Origin: UBA11591 sp040220895 | GTDB taxonomy: Bacteria; Bacteroidota; Bacteroidia; Flavobacteriales_E; Vicingaceae | Direction: 5' to 3' | Assembly: GCA_040220895.1 (NCBI GenBank) | Contig: JAVJVY010000012.1 | Location: forward strand, 14,176 to 78,175 | Length of the DNA: 64,000 nucleotides | In this document: piece after piece, positions 7,840 through 17,146 of the stretch | Numbering within the stretch: position 1 is the stretch's first letter | How the letters are laid out: each line of letters opens with the position of its first letter | The notes under the pieces: model-generated | What the model saw: only the letters and a program-made list of their open reading frames with translations | What the model was told of the DNA's origin: nothing | Databases searched by the model: none | Position numbers and translations under genes: made by a program

Positions 7840-8859
7840 ATGTCCTCAAAGAAAATAATAGTCACGGGAGGTGCCGGCTACATCGGTTCACACACATTCA
7901 CAAGTTTGGTAGATCAGGGCTTTCAGCCCATCATTATCGATGACTTTTCCAATAGTGACGAATCCATTTTAACCGGACTTGAAGCAATTACAGGTATTGA
8001 AATTCCCATATACCGCGCCAACTGTGCGAATTACGAAGAGTTGAGTGAGGTATTTGAAAATGAAAGTAACATCCAAGGTGTGGTGCATTTCGCGGCCTTC
8101 AAGGCAGTAGGTGAATCAGTCAGGATGCCCGAAAAGTACTATTTCAATAATGTGAACAGCACCCTGAATGTTTTGCGTGCAATGGTAGAATTTGATGTGC
8201 ATCAACTGGTCTTCTCGTCTTCTTGCACAGTTTATGGAGAACCCGAAAGTTTACCGGTGACCGAAAAGAGTCCCATCCAGCCCGCCATGTCTCCCTATGG
8301 TCATACTAAACAAATATGCGAGGAGATCATCGCTCAGTACCAACGTATCAATCCCGGATTGAAGTCTGTGTTATTAAGGTATTTCAATCCTATCGGAGCA
8401 CATCCAAGTGCACTTATTGGAGAACTGCCAATAGGGAAACCTGAAAACCTGGTGCCCTACATAACACAGACCGCAGTCGGTCTTAGAGAAAAATTGACAG
8501 TTTTTGGAAATGACTACAACACTAAGGACGGAACCGCCGTTCGAGACTACTTACACGTGATGGACCTGGCCAGGGCACATGTCCTTTCATTAAATTTTCT
8601 CGGAAGTATGGAAAATCAGGATCGTCCCGAAGTAATCAATCTTGGCATGGGACGCGGATTTTCGGTAAAAGAAGTCATCGATTGTTTCGAAAAAGTGAGT
8701 GCCGTAAAGTTAAATTATGAATTCGGCCCAAGAAGAAAAGGTGATATTGAACAGATATACAGCTCATGTCAGAAAGCCAAAGATCTCTTGTCTTGGGAAT
8801 GTGAGTATCGATTGGAAGAAATGATGGCCCATGCCTGGGCCTGGCAACAAAGCCTCTAG
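7840..8859 (+). CDS. galE: UDP-glucose 4-epimerase
   Basis: This 339-residue short-chain dehydrogenase family enzyme interconverts UDP-glucose and UDP-galactose with bound NAD+, supplying sugars for cell-surface glycans. The Rossmann motif TGGAGYIGSH is at the N-terminus, the conserved SSSCTVYGEP segment lies mid-protein, and the catalytic Tyr-x3-Lys is in SPYGHTK. The ATG at 7840 is preferred to the GTG at 7834, which falls inside the promoter -7 element. The TAG stop overlaps the stop of convergent sucC by 4 nt (CTAG). Confidence 0.95.
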   Translation: MSSKKIIVTGGAGYIGSHTFTSLVDQGFQPIIIDDFSNSDESILTGLEAITGIEIPIYRANCANYEELSEVFENESNIQGVVHFAAFKAVGESVRMPEKYYFNNVNSTLNVLRAMVEFDVHQLVFSSSCTVYGEPESLPVTEKSPIQPAMSPYGHTKQICEEIIAQYQRINPGLKSVLLRYFNPIGAHPSALIGELPIGKPENLVPYITQTAVGLREKLTVFGNDYNTKDGTAVRDYLHVMDLARAHVLSLNFLGSMENQDRPEVINLGMGRGFSVKEVIDCFEKVSAVKLNYEFGPRRKGDIEQIYSSCQKAKDLLSWECEYRLEEMMAHAWAWQQSL

Positions 8860-10046
8860 CCCAGCACTTCTGCAACCTTGTCGGCTGCTTCTTGCAGTAA
8901 AATTACTGAATGAACTTTCAAACCAGAGTCATCTAATATCTTCTTGGCTTCTTCGGCATTCGTTCCCTGCAATCGAACAATTATGGGAACCGGTATCTCA
9001 CCGATGTTGTTGTAAGCATCGACGATGCCCTGAGCAACGCGATCACATCGCACAATTCCACCAAAAATATTCACTAGAATCGCCTCAACTTTCGAATCTT
9101 TCAAAATGATTCTAAACGCTTTTTCCACGCGTTCAGCATTAGCCGTTCCGCCTACATCAAGGAAATTGGCGGGTTCACCCCCAGATAATTTGATGATATC
9201 CATGGTGGCCATGGCCAATCCGGCCCCGTTGACCATGCAGCCAACATTACCGTCAAGGTTTATAAAATTCAGTTCTGCTTCACCGGCTTCTACTTCCATG
9301 GGGTCTTCTTCGTCAATGTCTCTCATAGCCGCTAGTTTGGGTTGCCGGTATAAGGCGCTATCGTCCAGGTTGACCTTGGCATCCACGGCAATGATCTTGC
9401 CATCAGAAGTTTTTAGCACCGGATTGATTTCAAAAAGCGAGCTGTCGGTGGCATCATACGCCTTGGTAAGGGCGGTCACAAATCGGACCATGTTCTTGAA
9501 AGCCACACCGCTGAGTCCCAGATTATAGGCCACTCGTCTGGCTTGAAAAGGAAGAAGACCGAAGTTTGGATCAATTTCTTCTTTGAAGATCAAATGAGGT
9601 GTTTCCTTGGCCACCGTTTCAATGTCCATTCCCCCTTCTGTGGAATACATGATCATGTTTCTTCCAATGGCCCTGTTCAAAAGCACGGACATGTAATACT
9701 CTTCTGGTTCACTTTCACCGGGGTAGTAAACATCCTGAGCCACCAAAACTTTTCTTACAAGTTTGCCTTCAGCACCAGTTTGGGGTGTGACAAGATTCAT
9801 CCCAAGGATTTGCCCTGAAACACTTTTTACCTCATCGAGTGATTTAGCCAATTTCACCCCACCACCTTTTCCTCTTCCACCCGCGTGTATCTGTGCTTTG
9901 ATCACCCACCAATCTGTACCAGTTTGCTCATTGAGTTTCTGGGCTGCCGCAACGGCCTCATCGGGAGTGGTCGCGACAATTCCTTCTTGTATTTCAACGC
10001 CAAATGACTTCAACGTTTCTTTTGCCTGGTATTCATGAATGTTCAT
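8856..10046 (-). CDS. sucC: Succinyl-CoA ligase (ADP-forming), beta subunit
   Basis: The 396-residue protein is the nucleotide-binding subunit of the citric-acid-cycle enzyme that makes ATP from succinyl-CoA. It begins with the usual MNIHEYQAKE. The ATP-grasp glycine loop HAGGRGKGGGV, the NGAGLAMATMD segment and the C-terminal FGGIVRCDRVAQGI motif are all present. The ATG at 10046 is chosen over one 27 nt upstream because a matching promoter lies at 10071-10101. sucD is not adjacent. The 3' end overlaps galE tail-to-tail by 4 nt. Confidence 0.96.
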   Translation of the reverse strand: MNIHEYQAKETLKSFGVEIQEGIVATTPDEAVAAAQKLNEQTGTDWWVIKAQIHAGGRGKGGGVKLAKSLDEVKSVSGQILGMNLVTPQTGAEGKLVRKVLVAQDVYYPGESEPEEYYMSVLLNRAIGRNMIMYSTEGGMDIETVAKETPHLIFKEEIDPNFGLLPFQARRVAYNLGLSGVAFKNMVRFVTALTKAYDATDSSLFEINPVLKTSDGKIIAVDAKVNLDDSALYRQPKLAAMRDIDEEDPMEVEAGEAELNFINLDGNVGCMVNGAGLAMATMDIIKLSGGEPANFLDVGGTANAERVEKAFRIILKDSKVEAILVNIFGGIVRCDRVAQGIVDAYNNIGEIPVPIIVRLQGTNAEEAKKILDDSGLKVHSVILLQEAADKVAEVLG

Positions 10047-10070
10047 AATCTGATGGGCTTTAATGGGCTC

Positions 10071-10101
10071 CAAATGTAAAGGATTTAATATAGAATTTCA
10101 A
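10071..10101 (-). promoter_or_regulatory. Candidate sucC promoter
   Basis: On the minus strand, TTG (10101-10099) and TACATTTG (10078-10071) match the -33 and -7 elements with 20-nt spacing, leaving a leader of about 20 nt before the ATG at 10046. This is one of the best consensus promoters in the window. Confidence 0.6.
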
Positions 10102-10147
10102 CGCAAAATACCTGATTAATTGACTATTTTCGTCTTAAATCAAGGGC

Positions 10148-10801
10148 TTGATCAAGGCAAAAAACATACACAAACGATACGGAGAAGTTGAGGTGCTCAA
10201 GGGGGTTGACTTCGAAGTGAAGCAAGGGGAAATTGTTTCGATCGTAGGAGCCTCAGGAGCGGGTAAAACAACCCTGCTTCAAATTCTGGGTACCATCGAA
10301 AAACCAAGCCAGGGATCTGTTTTCGCAGATGACATTGACTTGTTCAGCCTTTCGGATAAAAAAATTGCCGCCTTTAGGAATAAAAACATTGGTTTTGTCT
10401 TTCAGTTTCATCAATTGTTGCCTGAATTTACTGCATCAGAAAACATTATGCTTCCCGCAATGATCGGTGGTTTGGACAAGAAAAAGGCCGAAGAGCGGGC
10501 TTTGGAACTATTGACCTACCTACAATTAGACACTATGGCCGACAAGAAACCCGAAACACTTTCCGGAGGTGAGCAACAGCGCGTTGCAGTGGCAAGAGCC
10601 TTGGTCAACAGCCCTCAGATCGTATTGGCCGACGAACCCTCGGGCAATTTAGATTCGGTGAATGCGCGCGACCTTCACGAACTTTTTATCAAGCTTCGCA
10701 ACAAGTACAAACAATCTTTTGTTATTGTGACCCACAACGAAGTACTGGCCGACATGTCGGACAGAAAACTTACCATGAAGGATGGTTTATTGTTGCATTG
10801 A
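10148..10801 (+). CDS. lolD: LolD-type ABC transporter ATP-binding protein
   Basis: This 217-residue ATPase of the lipoprotein-release / MacB-like group energises extraction of lipoproteins from the inner membrane or a related export step. The Walker A loop (GASGAGKTTL), signature (LSGGEQQRVAVARAL) and Walker B (IVLADEPSGNLD) are intact. The start is a TTG at 10148; no in-frame ATG upstream of the core is available. The permease partner (LolC/E) is not adjacent, which is common in Bacteroidota. It is followed by a small conserved protein gene. The subfamily call rests on length and signature; a generic FtsE/MacB-type ATPase is the alternative. Confidence 0.88.
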   Translation: MIKAKNIHKRYGEVEVLKGVDFEVKQGEIVSIVGASGAGKTTLLQILGTIEKPSQGSVFADDIDLFSLSDKKIAAFRNKNIGFVFQFHQLLPEFTASENIMLPAMIGGLDKKKAEERALELLTYLQLDTMADKKPETLSGGEQQRVAVARALVNSPQIVLADEPSGNLDSVNARDLHELFIKLRNKYKQSFVIVTHNEVLADMSDRKLTMKDGLLLH

Positions 10802-10853
10802 ATACTTGACTTTTTCGCTTCTTTTTATTACATTGAAGCTCAATCCAAAGCCT

Positions 10854-11036
10854 ATGTTAGAATTCTGCAAAGAAGTGTTGGTCAAAGTGAGTTTTGACCG
10901 TCAACTTTTCAAGAAAGAATTGATTAAAATGAGGTCCATGCTAAAACGGGATGACGCCATTTTACTGAAGATGTGGTGTCTCGCAACCTTTGGGGCTCAA
11001 TACGCTGATATCATCAAAGAGGCCTTCATGAATTAG
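10854..11036 (+). CDS. Small conserved cytoplasmic protein, function unknown
   Basis: A 60-residue protein starting MLEFCKEVLVKVSF and ending AQYADIIKEAFMN. It is rich in Lys, Leu and Glu, predicted helical, with no signal peptide or membrane segment. I recognise the type from other Bacteroidota, where short proteins with an LLKxWCLATFG segment occur, but no function is known to me. The ATG at 10854 is preferred to upstream in-frame starts that would overlap the end of lolD. Its stop overlaps that of convergent queG by 4 nt (TTAG), which supports it as a real gene boundary. Confidence 0.7.
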   Translation: MLEFCKEVLVKVSFDRQLFKKELIKMRSMLKRDDAILLKMWCLATFGAQYADIIKEAFMN

Positions 11037-11959
11037 TCTTCCGAAAGGAATTCTATATTGCGCTTTAAGCCTTTGAATTTGGTTCTTTTAACCGCGCTCC
11101 CTTCAAAAATTCGGTTGAATTGATTCTCGGTGAGTTCTAGCCATTGCCTATCTTTCATATCCACTAACTCTTTTGGGGGATTGAATGATTCTTCTTCGTG
11201 TGGTGAAGAAAATCGATTCCAGGGGCAGACCTCCTGACAGACGTCGCAACCAAATATCCATTTATCCAGCTTGCCTTTAAAATCGTTATCAATTTCGTCC
11301 TTTAATTCGATGGTCATGTAAGAAATACATTTCGATGCATTCAATACATAAGGCCCTTCAAAGGCATTTGTTGGACAAGCGTCCAGACAAGCCGTACAAC
11401 TACCACAATGATCGCGAATCGGGCCGTCGTATTCCAAATCCATATCGACCAGGACCTCTGCCAGAAAAAAGTAAGACCCTTTATCTTTATTGATCATCAG
11501 GGTGTTTTTTCCCAACCATCCCAAACCGCTCTTTGCGGCCCATTGCCGTTCCATGATGGGCGCGCTGTCTACAAAGACACGAAAGTTGGTTCCTTTTACC
11601 AATTCATTGAGGTAGAAAGTAAATGCCTTAAGTCTCTTCTTAATGATCCGATGATAATCCTTTCCATATGCGTAACGCGCTATTTTATAAGATGAATTAT
11701 TTAATGTCGTCTCGGGGTAATAATTATACATCAGTGAAATGACGGATTTAACCCCCGGCAATAATTCCCTTGGGTCCAGTCGTTTCTCAAAATGATTTTC
11801 CATGTAGTCCATCTTACCTTGGTATCCTAGGTCAAGCCAGGTTTTAAGGTGATCCTCTTCTCCTTCAAGTTTTTCGGCACGCGAAAAGCCCACGCCTTCA
11901 AAGCCAAGCGCTTTGGCCTTGGTTTTGATCAATTCAGAAAGTTGCTTTTTATCGGTCAA
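11033..11959 (-). CDS. queG: Epoxyqueuosine reductase
   Basis: This 308-residue cobalamin-dependent iron-sulfur enzyme performs the last step of queuosine synthesis in tRNA. Two 4Fe-4S motifs are visible: CGSCTACLDACP and CDVCQEVCP, the latter preceded by an extra Cys in KCISYM. The N-terminal DUF1730-like region includes RYAYGKDYH. No ATG is available; the TTG at 11959 gives MTDKKQLSELIK, a normal family N-terminus, while a TTG at 11995 would add 12 residues and lengthen the overlap with ruvB. With the chosen start the overlap with the end of ruvB is 11 nt, so translation of the two is probably coupled. Confidence 0.92.
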   Translation of the reverse strand: MTDKKQLSELIKTKAKALGFEGVGFSRAEKLEGEEDHLKTWLDLGYQGKMDYMENHFEKRLDPRELLPGVKSVISLMYNYYPETTLNNSSYKIARYAYGKDYHRIIKKRLKAFTFYLNELVKGTNFRVFVDSAPIMERQWAAKSGLGWLGKNTLMINKDKGSYFFLAEVLVDMDLEYDGPIRDHCGSCTACLDACPTNAFEGPYVLNASKCISYMTIELKDEIDNDFKGKLDKWIFGCDVCQEVCPWNRFSSPHEEESFNPPKELVDMKDRQWLELTENQFNRIFEGSAVKRTKFKGLKRNIEFLSED

Positions 11960-12977
11960 AAAGACTTGGATTTCCCTGATTCGGAAGTCTGCCAAGGTGC
12001 TTATAGGCTAGATCTGTAGCCTCGCGCCCTCTGGGTGTTCGCAGAATATACCCTTCCTTGACCAGGAAAGGCTCATAGACTTCTTCAATGGTCCCCGCCT
12101 GTTCGCCCACGGACGTAGCAATGGTAGAAATACCCACCGGTCCCCCTTTGAACTTATCTATGATGGTAGAAAGTATTTTATTGTCCATTTCATCCAGGCC
12201 ATGGATATCGACATTCAAGGCTTCAAGCGCGGTATTTGTTATCTTAAGATCAATGTGCCCGTCGCCTTTTACCTGGGCAAAATCGCGCACCCGTCTTAGT
12301 AAGGCGTTCGATATTCGGGGCGTTCCCCTACTCCTTCTGGCAATTTCATATGATGCCTTGTCATCAATTTCAATGTTTAAAATTCCAGAGGCGCGTTCAA
12401 CGATTCCCGTCAATACTTCTGCATCATAGTACTCAAGCCTGGAATTTATTCCAAAACGCGCCCTTAAGGGAGACGTCAGAAGTCCGGCGCGTGTTGTGGC
12501 TCCCAACAACGTAAATGGATTTAAGCTTATTTGCACGCTTCGCGCATTCGGACCAGTATCAATCATAATATCGATTCGGAAATCCTCCATGGCACTGTAG
12601 AGGTATTCTTCAATAACTGGGCTTAACCGGTGAATTTCGTCGATAAAAAGGACATCCCCTTCTTCAAGGTTGGTGAGTAATCCTGCAAGATCAGCGGGTT
12701 TATCCAACACCGGACCCGATGTTGACTTGATTCCAACATTTAGCTCATTGGCCAAGATGTGCGCAAGAGTAGTTTTACCTAAGCCCGGCGGACCGTGCAG
12801 CAACACATGATCCAAAGATTCGCCGCGTTTTTTAGCGGCCTCTACAAATACTTTAAGGTTGTCGGTAACCCGAAGCTGACCCGCAAAATCATCGAAACTA
12901 AGTGGCCTGAGGGCTCTTTCGATCTCAATTTCTTCGGGCGTAAGGTTTTCAGGAGTGGCCTGCAGGTCTTCGTTCAT
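11949..12977 (-). CDS. ruvB: Holliday-junction branch-migration helicase RuvB
   Basis: The 342-residue AAA+ motor drives Holliday-junction migration with RuvA. It has the Walker A motif GPPGLGKTTLAHILA, Walker B LFIDEIH, sensor 1 in LLGATTRAGLLTSPLRARFG, and the C-terminal winged-helix ending YKHLGRLP. Length and all motifs are normal. queG follows with an 11-nt overlap. Confidence 0.97.
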   Translation of the reverse strand: MNEDLQATPENLTPEEIEIERALRPLSFDDFAGQLRVTDNLKVFVEAAKKRGESLDHVLLHGPPGLGKTTLAHILANELNVGIKSTSGPVLDKPADLAGLLTNLEEGDVLFIDEIHRLSPVIEEYLYSAMEDFRIDIMIDTGPNARSVQISLNPFTLLGATTRAGLLTSPLRARFGINSRLEYYDAEVLTGIVERASGILNIEIDDKASYEIARRSRGTPRISNALLRRVRDFAQVKGDGHIDLKITNTALEALNVDIHGLDEMDNKILSTIIDKFKGGPVGISTIATSVGEQAGTIEEVYEPFLVKEGYILRTPRGREATDLAYKHLGRLPNQGNPSLFDR

Positions 12978-13050
12978 ATGATTTCGGTGGTCGCGCTATC
13001 AAAGTTAGCAAAACCCCTGTTCATTCCCGCAGCAATTAGGCCTATGAGAT

Positions 13051-14829
13051 TTAGTGACTTGACTCAATGTGTCCTTCGTCATGTTCACCTTCTGCCAAGG
13101 GAACTATCTGAGGAATGAAATCCTCTTCGGCACCGGGCTTGCTGTAATCATAAGGCCAACGATGAACATGTGGGATTTCTCCTGGCCAGTTCCCATGAAG
13201 GTGTTCTACCGGGGCAGTCCATTCAAGTGTATTGGAACGCCAAGGATTTTGTGGGGCTTTCTGACCGTTAAAAATGCTGTACAAGAAATTATACAGGAAG
13301 ATCAATTGAGCCACGAAGGCAAGTATGGCAAACACCGATATCATGACATTCATGTCCACAAAATCATCAAACAGCGGGAAGTTGGAATTCGTGTAATACC
13401 GTCTCGGAACACCTGCTAAACCCAGAAAATGCATCGGGAAGAATACACCGTAAGATGCCACGATGGTCAACCAAAAATGCGCGTATCCAAGTTTGTTATT
13501 CATCATTTTACCGAACATTTTTGGGAACCAATGATATATTCCCGCGAGCATACCAAAGGCCGCAGAAAGTCCCATGACGATGTGGAAGTGCCCTACCACA
13601 AAATAAGTGTCATGAATATTGATGTCCAAGGCACTATCTCCCAAGATGATACCCGTCAGCCCGCCCGTAATGAAGGTCGAAACCAGGCCGATGCCGAACA
13701 ACATGGCCGGGGTATAAACGATGTTTCCCTTCCACAAAGTGGTCAGGTAGTTGAAAACCTTAACAGCAGAGGGAATGGCCACCAATAATGTAGTGAATGT
13801 GAAGACTGCACCAAGGAAGGGATTCATTCCGGTGATGAACATGTGGTGTCCCCAAACAAGGAAAGACAGCAAGGCAATGGCCAGCATAGATCCAATCATT
13901 GCTCGGTATCCAAAAATAGGTTTACGGGCATTGGTAGAAATTATTTCAGACGATAGTCCAAGAGCCGGGAGCAGGATGATGTATACTTCAGGGTGACCAA
14001 GGAACCAGAACAAGTGTTCGAAGAGGACCGGACTACCGCCACTGTATTCAAGGACCTGACCTCCGATAAAAATATCCGAAAGGTAAAAGCTCGTTCCAAA
14101 GCTCCTGTCAAAGATCAACAGCAGAGCCGCCGAGAAAAGAACAGGGAACGAAAGCACTCCTAATATGGCCGTGATCAAAAAAGCCCAGATGGTAAGTGGT
14201 AATCGTGTCATCGACATTCCCTTGGTTCGCAGATTGACTATGGTCACGATGTAATTCAAACTACCCAGTAAGGAACCTACGATAAATAAAGCCATGGAGG
14301 TGAGCCATAAGGTCATTCCCAGACCTGAACCGGGAATTGCTTGCGGCAATGCACTTAGGGGTGGATAAATGGTCCATCCTGCAGAAGCGGGACCACCTTC
14401 AACGAATATCGAAGAAATCATAATGACACTCGACAAAAAGAAGAACCAATAGGATAGCATGTTCAAAAAACCCGAGGCCATATCTCTGGCACCGATCTGC
14501 AAAGGGATCAATAGGTTACTAAAGGTCCCGCTAAGGCCTGCAGTCAGCAGGAAAAATACCATAATGGTTCCATGAAGGGTAACCAGGGCCAAGTATTTAT
14601 CTGGTTCAAGCACTCCGTCGGGCGCCCAACTGCCCATGAATGATTCAAGAAAAGGAAAAGGTTCGCCTTGCCATCCAAGCTGCAACCTGAAAATGACTGA
14701 CATAATGATGCCAATGAAGCCCATCAAACCACCGGTAAGCAAGAATTGCTTGGCGATCATTTTGTGATCCTGGCTAAATATGTACTTGAACAGAAAGTCC
14801 TCTTCGTGATGATGATGATTACCTGACAT
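13051..14829 (-). CDS. ctaD: Cytochrome c oxidase subunit I (aa3 type)
   Basis: The 592-residue heme-copper oxidase core has about twelve membrane helices. The heme ligands and CuB site are visible: LHGTIMVFF, GHPEVYIILLP (CuB His and the cross-linked Tyr; the Glu marks an A1-type proton path), WGHHMF, and HDTYFVVGHFHIVMG near the C-terminal third. It reduces O2 to water and pumps protons. It is the last gene of the act-cta operon, 32 nt after ctaC. The C-terminus is His/Glu-rich. Subunit III and assembly-factor genes are not next to it and must lie elsewhere. Confidence 0.96.
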   Translation of the reverse strand: MSGNHHHHEEDFLFKYIFSQDHKMIAKQFLLTGGLMGFIGIIMSVIFRLQLGWQGEPFPFLESFMGSWAPDGVLEPDKYLALVTLHGTIMVFFLLTAGLSGTFSNLLIPLQIGARDMASGFLNMLSYWFFFLSSVIMISSIFVEGGPASAGWTIYPPLSALPQAIPGSGLGMTLWLTSMALFIVGSLLGSLNYIVTIVNLRTKGMSMTRLPLTIWAFLITAILGVLSFPVLFSAALLLIFDRSFGTSFYLSDIFIGGQVLEYSGGSPVLFEHLFWFLGHPEVYIILLPALGLSSEIISTNARKPIFGYRAMIGSMLAIALLSFLVWGHHMFITGMNPFLGAVFTFTTLLVAIPSAVKVFNYLTTLWKGNIVYTPAMLFGIGLVSTFITGGLTGIILGDSALDINIHDTYFVVGHFHIVMGLSAAFGMLAGIYHWFPKMFGKMMNNKLGYAHFWLTIVASYGVFFPMHFLGLAGVPRRYYTNSNFPLFDDFVDMNVMISVFAILAFVAQLIFLYNFLYSIFNGQKAPQNPWRSNTLEWTAPVEHLHGNWPGEIPHVHRWPYDYSKPGAEEDFIPQIVPLAEGEHDEGHIESSH

Positions 14830-14861
14830 GTCTGCGTTTAATTTTAATTGATTCGTTTGAA

Positions 14862-15926
14862 CTAAATTTCAGCGTTATCAGAAGGAGCTGATTCCATTGG
14901 CGTTTCAGCTGCCTCCAATTCAACTACTTCTTCCACTTCCTGAGCCGAGCTTTCAGAAGCCATAAATGGTTTTTGCTCGGAAAGCCATTTTTCATATTCT
15001 TCCTGACTTTCTACAATAATGTCCATTTGCATGTTATAGTGAGCCGCACCACATATCTTATTGCAAAGAAGCAAGTAGTCAAAGTCCGGGTTCTTCGTTA
15101 TCTGCTTCATCTCTGCCGTTGTGATGGTCGGAGTAAACTTGAATTGCGTTGTCACTCCGGGAACACAGTTCATTTGGGCCCTAAAATGCGGCATATAAGC
15201 TGAATGAATAACGTCCTGACTTCTGAAAATAAACTGAACCGGGACGTTGACAGGTAGGTGAAACTCACCGTTCACTAAAATATCATCGTGTCCGTTTTTA
15301 TCCCTGGCATCCATACGAACCAGATTCGTGCCTTCAATAAAATTCACATTGGCATAACCCAGTTTATTATCACTGCCACTATAGCGGGCCGTCCATCCAA
15401 ATTGCTTGGCGTACAATTCAATTTTCACGTGATCAGTATCGTCAGTAAGTGGTGTCATTACTGAATTCCAGGTATTCAATCCGTAAAGAATAAGTACGGT
15501 CAATACAATGGTTGGAACGGCCGTCCATATTAATTCAAGCTTGTTGGAATGCGCAAAATAATCCGCTCTTCTATTCTTGTTGTAGACGTATTTAAATGCA
15601 AAGTAAAACAACAAAATGTGCGTGATAATGAACACGGGAACAATGATCCACCAAGTGGTCAAAAGAAGATTATCGGTAACAACGCCATGTTCAGAAGCAG
15701 AAACAGGCAAGGTTGACGGGCCCCATCTTTGGACCTGCCAAAGTACAAATCCAAAGTAAGCGACCAGGAACAATAGCATCATAATGGATTGTACCTTGCT
15801 TTCCTTTTCGGTTACGTCATATACATTCTGCCCTTGCAATCTAGCAGAGACTTCAAATACTTTAAGGACCTGTGCAATTACGAACAGGACTAGTAAAACA
15901 GCAACGATGGTCAGTATGGTCATCAT
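14862..15926 (-). CDS. ctaC: Cytochrome c oxidase subunit II
   Basis: The 354-residue protein carries the CuA centre that accepts electrons from cytochrome c. The CuA motif is CNKICGAAHYNM (C-x3-C-x3-H-x2-M) at about residues 284-295, with a further His in VIHSAYMPHF. There is an extra hydrophobic N-terminal helix (residues 2-22) before the usual two transmembrane helices, and an acidic Ala/Glu-rich tail after the cupredoxin domain. No cytochrome c domain is fused, so electrons must come from a separate cytochrome such as ActE. It sits between actF and ctaD with short gaps. Confidence 0.95.
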   Translation of the reverse strand: MMTILTIVAVLLVLFVIAQVLKVFEVSARLQGQNVYDVTEKESKVQSIMMLLFLVAYFGFVLWQVQRWGPSTLPVSASEHGVVTDNLLLTTWWIIVPVFIITHILLFYFAFKYVYNKNRRADYFAHSNKLELIWTAVPTIVLTVLILYGLNTWNSVMTPLTDDTDHVKIELYAKQFGWTARYSGSDNKLGYANVNFIEGTNLVRMDARDKNGHDDILVNGEFHLPVNVPVQFIFRSQDVIHSAYMPHFRAQMNCVPGVTTQFKFTPTITTAEMKQITKNPDFDYLLLCNKICGAAHYNMQMDIIVESQEEYEKWLSEQKPFMASESSAQEVEEVVELEAAETPMESAPSDNAEI

Positions 15927-15941
15927 ATCTTTCGCTCTTTA

Positions 15942-17135
15942 TTATACGTGATGGTGAACAGTTTCGTCCAGGAAGGGGTGCTGCTGCACCATGACCGGAG
16001 CTTTACTCAAATTGGTTAATACAACGAAAACAAACAATCCAAGAAATCCGAGGAACATTCCTATTTCCATGAATCCGAAGTGCCAGTGCTCTCCCATTGT
16101 TCCGGGAGTAACAAGCAGATAAACATCAAACCAATGACCAAGGAAAATAATAATGGCGATTGGCAAAAAGAATATTGGGTTTCGCTTCGCATCCCTGGAC
16201 ATCAGCACCACCATTGGGAAAATAAGGTTGGTAAAGAACATGCCAAAGAATAGCATTGGATAATGATTGATGCGTGTTATGAAATAAATAACTTCTTCAG
16301 GTATATTGGAATACCATATCAGCATGAATTGTGAGAACCAAAGATACGACCAAAGAAAGCTAATGGCGAACATCCATTTTGCCACATCGTGAATGTGGCT
16401 GTTATTAACCTGGGGCAATAAGCCTTTGTTCTTGAGCCAAATGGTCATCAACAAGGCAACGATCATGGCGGTGACCCACATACCAGAGAAAACATACCAA
16501 CCATAAAGTGTACTGAACCAATGCGTGTCGATTGACATCAACCAATCCCAAGACAAGGTAGAAGAGAATACGGCAAACATTACTAAGAATATCGCTGCCC
16601 GACCCACGGTTTTTAAATGCAGGTCAGAACCCCCAATTTTATCCTGTTCCAAGGAGACTTTTCTGAAATACCTGGCAAAAAGGATGAAGGTGGCAAAGTA
16701 AACCAAGGTTCTGATCCAGAAAAAAGGCTGATTCAAATATGCCGACTTTCCGGCGATAATGGCATCGTAGTGTTCCGAGTTGACATCGTAAACGTCGGGA
16801 TCCATCCAGTGGTAAAGGTGATGAAAGTGAAATGTTCCGGCAAGAAAAACGATGATCAGTATAACGGCACCAACCGGAATAAAAGACATAATTGCTTCGA
16901 ATACGCGCTTGACAGCAACCGACCAGGCAACTTCTGCCGCATATTGCAAGGCCAGGAAGAACAGGGCTCCAAGACCAATAGCAGTGAAGAAAAATCCATT
17001 AATCAATAGATTGCCCCAAAACCTGGTGTGGTGCTCTGAGTGATCTGTCATAAATCCGACAATCATTCCAACCAGGCCAATGGCCATAAGAACGAAGGTT
17101 GTGATTTTTAGCTTTCCAGAAAAACTGTATTCCAT
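15942..17135 (-). CDS. actF: Alternative complex III subunit ActF
   Basis: This 397-residue integral membrane protein has about ten helices and many Trp/His-rich loops, as in ActF, a smaller relative of the NrfD-like ActC. In alternative complex III it contributes to the membrane domain. Recognisable segments include WDWLMSIDTHWFSTLYGWY and HYPMLFFGMFFTNLIFP. It lies between actE (11 nt) and ctaC (15 nt) in the expected order. Confidence 0.92.
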   Translation of the reverse strand: MEYSFSGKLKITTFVLMAIGLVGMIVGFMTDHSEHHTRFWGNLLINGFFFTAIGLGALFFLALQYAAEVAWSVAVKRVFEAIMSFIPVGAVILIIVFLAGTFHFHHLYHWMDPDVYDVNSEHYDAIIAGKSAYLNQPFFWIRTLVYFATFILFARYFRKVSLEQDKIGGSDLHLKTVGRAAIFLVMFAVFSSTLSWDWLMSIDTHWFSTLYGWYVFSGMWVTAMIVALLMTIWLKNKGLLPQVNNSHIHDVAKWMFAISFLWSYLWFSQFMLIWYSNIPEEVIYFITRINHYPMLFFGMFFTNLIFPMVVLMSRDAKRNPIFFLPIAIIIFLGHWFDVYLLVTPGTMGEHWHFGFMEIGMFLGFLGLFVFVVLTNLSKAPVMVQQHPFLDETVHHHV

Positions 17136-17146
17136 CTCTTTTATCG